32,385 nucleotides of DNA from an uncultured Flavobacteriales bacterium (GTDB lineage: Bacteria > Bacteroidota > Bacteroidia > Flavobacteriales_D > CAJJDF01). Both the position numbers and the translations under genes were made by a program. Positions 31,701-32,385 of this stretch are shown piece by piece (positions within the stretch are counted from its first letter, which is position 1; the number at the start of each line of letters is the position of its first letter). The DNA lies in assembly GCA_938009745.1 (NCBI GenBank), contig CALLII010000108.1:1-32385 (forward strand), written 5' to 3'. The notes beneath the pieces were generated by a model, which ran no database searches, was not told the DNA's origin, and was given only the letters and a program-made list of their open reading frames with translations.

Positions 31701-32385
31701 CAGATGTAGATAGTTTAGGAACAGTAACAGTAATAAGTGGACCAAAACATGGAACAACAACAGTTGATCCAATAACAGGAGCCGTGACTTATCAAGCAGA
31801 TTCTAACTATGTAGGAGTTGATACCATAACAGTAGTAATCTGTGATGGCGTAACGCCATTCTGTGATACTACGTTAGTACCAATAACTATAGTACCAGTT
31901 AGAGATACGATCATGGATACAATTCCAGAAGGAGGAACAATAACATTATGTCCGCCATCAATTACGCAAGTAGATGTATTGGATACAATAGTGTTTAACT
32001 GTGGACCAAATAATGGAATGGCTGGTTACAATCCTTTGACAGGATGTGTTACTTATGATCCAACACCAGGATACGCAGGAAACGATACAGTATGTTTCGT
32101 AGTGTGTGATACAAATGGAGTGTGTGATACAACAACACTGATAGTAACAGTAGAGCCAGTAACGGATACAGTACCAGTAGTAACCTTAGAAGATGTACCA
32201 GTAACCTTAGGTCAACCAATCGTGAGTGGAGTTACACCAGTAATAACAGTAACAACAACAGGAGGACCAAAGCATGGAACAATTACTATTGATTCAGTAG
32301 GAGGATTACCAACAGGAACCATTACTTACACACCAGATACAAACTATGTAGGTTATGACACAGTAACAGTGATTACTTGTGATGC
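25727..32385 (+). CDS. Giant exported cysteine-rich protein with C-terminal tandem Ig-like repeats, 5' part only
   Basis: Every codon from ATG 25727 to the right edge was read: 2219 codons without a stop, so the C-terminus, where a type IX secretion signal would be expected, is outside the window. Residues 1-25 form a signal peptide (KIAALLMLSLISFNGKSQ). Up to ~1880 the protein is beta-rich with conserved-repeat/DUF11-like stretches, unusually many Cys (often in CDT or CD), and three calcium-loop-like motifs: DGDGELEPGEQF (~260), DINNDGFFDD (~436) and DTNGNGIIDATD (~1560). From ~1886 at least four tandem units of ~85 residues occur, each with GPKHGT or GPNNGM, then TGxxTYxPDxNYVGxDT and a Cys near the end; these match the Big_9/tandem-95 cadherin-like class. 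A large surface adhesin or matrix protein is likely. Codon use shifts in the repeats. Confidence 0.88.
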   Translation, partial: MKNINTYIKIAALLMLSLISFNGKSQRIVMDSVSFPSPQIVCVPDTISFFFKTGLDSNSNPLLPYEDVTIHVDLPNGFTFVDHIYTETIDSFDIPPGTVDATNPSDVIFPHVTFLSSPFTTYFELKVVVVASCGARTSKSSSWVTKNYNGSPIATPVSDTIVSNNISVREPYVVFQGISNTTASNSNINLNRLAIGQKIQRCFKVNYTSLISSIGELTVTIPNKPNYYSFDWVTAGVTSTTVNDTVRYVFGPAFFATIGDGDGELEPGEQFTFCDSVTVLGNCNSQNSNVKRDYTLTWGCGGSDCQNTTVAAEGIIALSPTVVGLTARPDLFIAPNLCDTCGTGTARFGFQLKNNTQPVLPTGGFLTDIVLELGTADYPYNRSSSPGLLSDNFCWDSVIINGVNVPFTSTVNAGLNAGAAVTVKDLLSFNGYGFQDINNDGFFDDLAVNDSLVIELYGSFYALTHDTSFLLQNLSGGNIDANPQLVEAVQPSMDVLYSDECSGNRKEQRLLGGQIFYLNPRGSSSAITPDFFDNGSYVLNMTLGEWNTSATYECDSAVRQLKIIVPKDVSLDTTLAFPISNFPQSSTTDSVASWEERKGLNGVDTIYIWWNTEGTTGAGTYGVDVTLRYDCSGGICPEADSLRTIEWIQSYKCVNTADQTCYETDMFRGKRLVRFHCDLPPEGISLRTFNMERITFGYTDTTETTKVNRNTPGIALYRAQVADTVLVQLRGVVNNAILDSAHARFSYHTQINQAGTKQILRMDTVNSTITIYDADAGTHNTFKLHAPGKYSGEYGPQQAGTSHDYDWQWNLSSYKDSMGGGYQFTGGSGIDFDSVNLDIKFIIEDNTYSGGFHIDPFAQINELPEDTATQCDIYGQLFQVWQNALSFNVDPAGDLGGCSPAFHQLELWSGSGTDNYPNEFKRNERIDELRFSWSPTYFNDPDSVVISYRWGVEGGNLAVEKVIPFTQSGNSIIIPMEKSAAINVLPETFGPSLANRVEVRVYQVPTCAIEDSSSTTLFELKGEADITRFTNSDVTSVLTRFDTNSRYGASDIVFVDITPFNITSSPIVAAASADSVCWDVNYENLSFSDIDYTWIDLNSDSLNITSVVRIDSGFSVPQTLYTYGTNGIWFQTDTIKSLDSKTYRVCAQYTSCDLDSITVTGGWNCASYPVDPASGYAPTSYSCEHNQQTVQIYIDELAAKLQARIVSEPTMPFDICDTLFYDVQIANIDLTDLKDLAFSAILPSTSNVTYIPGTSELIWPYDGTNTTSINLTDPTLTGDSLGWDLTGQFSSSKLKNFEQINDSNFALIRFAFNTNCFVLPGDDIRFNVQGTRGCNGVTISRSEISQPFQVNGLLPKANRLTLVNVRMDTIQACDTATKVDVSFFNLYAKNSRGSEVIAVTFPAEFDFAGTIYNTHRSSFLQSLTPTNTVSGGMRTLEWYLTSGLPTAAPTGVPGADSLSFSFSMVPVTSVNCAMDTSIEVEAFERYILYCKTDSSVPCEVIYPLSSNKDEFIVSKGDIALTNISTVLNGCNDSLDINFSYINNGTKINQGTQTLFKFYADTNGNGIIDATDPIFDSLVYTDSINKGETGTINFKSIATNYTGGAICDIIVALDSASSCVCDTNFAVLPVTIDMMLQNDTMCDNDTLNFGVCSGTGNYSGRVFVWSDPNSLGRQTFLSSITDRSPTLDPPSVPFDQVWTFRLQVIDGDCVFEDSISIFIKGTPAPFDVIDDTICDDDCVMLTTTLIAGNTYNVYDGAGSFLGTMPYLACPNVTTTYYFEAIDSVNGCGSVFDTAVITVVPKGNPGSNNVIANCGAGCTFNLFDTLVGTPDTTGIWTDPFGAAFGTGYNAIFNSTTNQSGVYTYTLSNAPCGDTTATVTVLPFTDTIPVSTLEDVPFTLGSPSIGAAGTVSTISTSNGPKHGTVTTDPVTGTITYTPDTNYVGYDTVTIITCYTTANCDTTVLTITVIPVMDTVPMTIDEDSTFTIFPRTDSLTDVDSLGTVTVISGPKHGTTTVDPITGAVTYQADSNYVGVDTITVVICDGVTPFCDTTLVPITIVPVRDTIMDTIPEGGTITLCPPSITQVDVLDTIVFNCGPNNGMAGYNPLTGCVTYDPTPGYAGNDTVCFVVCDTNGVCDTTTLIVTVEPVTDTVPVVTLEDVPVTLGQPIVSGVTPVITVTTTGGPKHGTITIDSVGGLPTGTITYTPDTNYVGYDTVTVITCD
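31384..32385 (+). repeat. Coding tandem repeats, at least four units of about 250-265 bp
   Basis: Units begin near 31384, 31641, 31910 and 32160. The sequence GGACCAAARCATGGAAC recurs at about 31472, 31740 and 32264; a longer block coding TPDTNYVGYDTVT recurs at about 31529 and 32333 with only third-base changes. Unit 3 is the most divergent (GPNNGM, TPGYAGNDT). The array continues past the right edge. Confidence 0.8.

Noticed and set aside
31384-32385. CRISPR-like or non-coding tandem repeat
   Set aside because: The repeats are in frame, differ mostly at third bases and code a known Ig-like repeat type.

Overview
The window is AT-rich chromosomal DNA from a member of the Bacteroidota, most likely a flavobacterial relative. 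The evidence is a GWxTD-domain lipoprotein, a DUF4290 protein next to murA, a very large TamB divergent from tsaD, a TPR sensor kinase paired with a LuxR-type regulator, a DnaJ that keeps only two of the four zinc motifs, and promoters that look like the Bacteroidota -7 box TAnnTTTG. No tRNA, rRNA, CRISPR array, insertion sequence or prophage was seen.

Layout. 1-383: 5' part of a secreted-protein gene that leaves the window on the left. 535-5154 (+): a lone Xer-type recombinase, a small CxxC membrane protein, then a tight run rmuC, GWxTD lipoprotein, TrmH/RlmB-type rRNA methylase. 5182-9708 (-): tamB, whose conserved N-terminus has no ATG, GTG or TTG start. 9842-10870 (+): tsaD. 10867-16760: a compact regulatory module with a response regulator (-), two translationally coupled predicted outer-membrane proteins (+), a TPR histidine kinase (-) and a secreted repeat protein (+). 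16827-18542 (-): grpE-dnaJ. 18705-24409 (-): an outer-membrane barrel-like protein, a TlpA-like thioredoxin, murA, a DUF4290 protein and a UvrD/PcrA helicase. 24524-25426 (-): a patatin-like hydrolase. 25727 to the right edge (+): one open frame of at least 2219 codons coding a cysteine-rich, repeat-containing exported protein whose C-terminus lies outside the window.

The most interesting signal is in the regulatory module. An 18-bp dyad, ATACG-N8-CGTAT, occurs three times: facing the response-regulator gene, facing the outer-membrane protein operon, and facing the secreted repeat protein. In all three the TTTG of a -7-like box starts exactly 27 bases after the dyad, so each operator-promoter unit is 48 bp long. 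This suggests a self-contained two-component regulon with autoregulation and activator-type operator placement around -43.

Other points: MurA has Asp where the usual catalytic Cys sits, which predicts fosfomycin insensitivity; two 42-bp hairpin terminators are near-identical copies of each other; and several starts (grpE, rlmB, the 15390 gene, the GWxTD gene) are best placed at internal codons.
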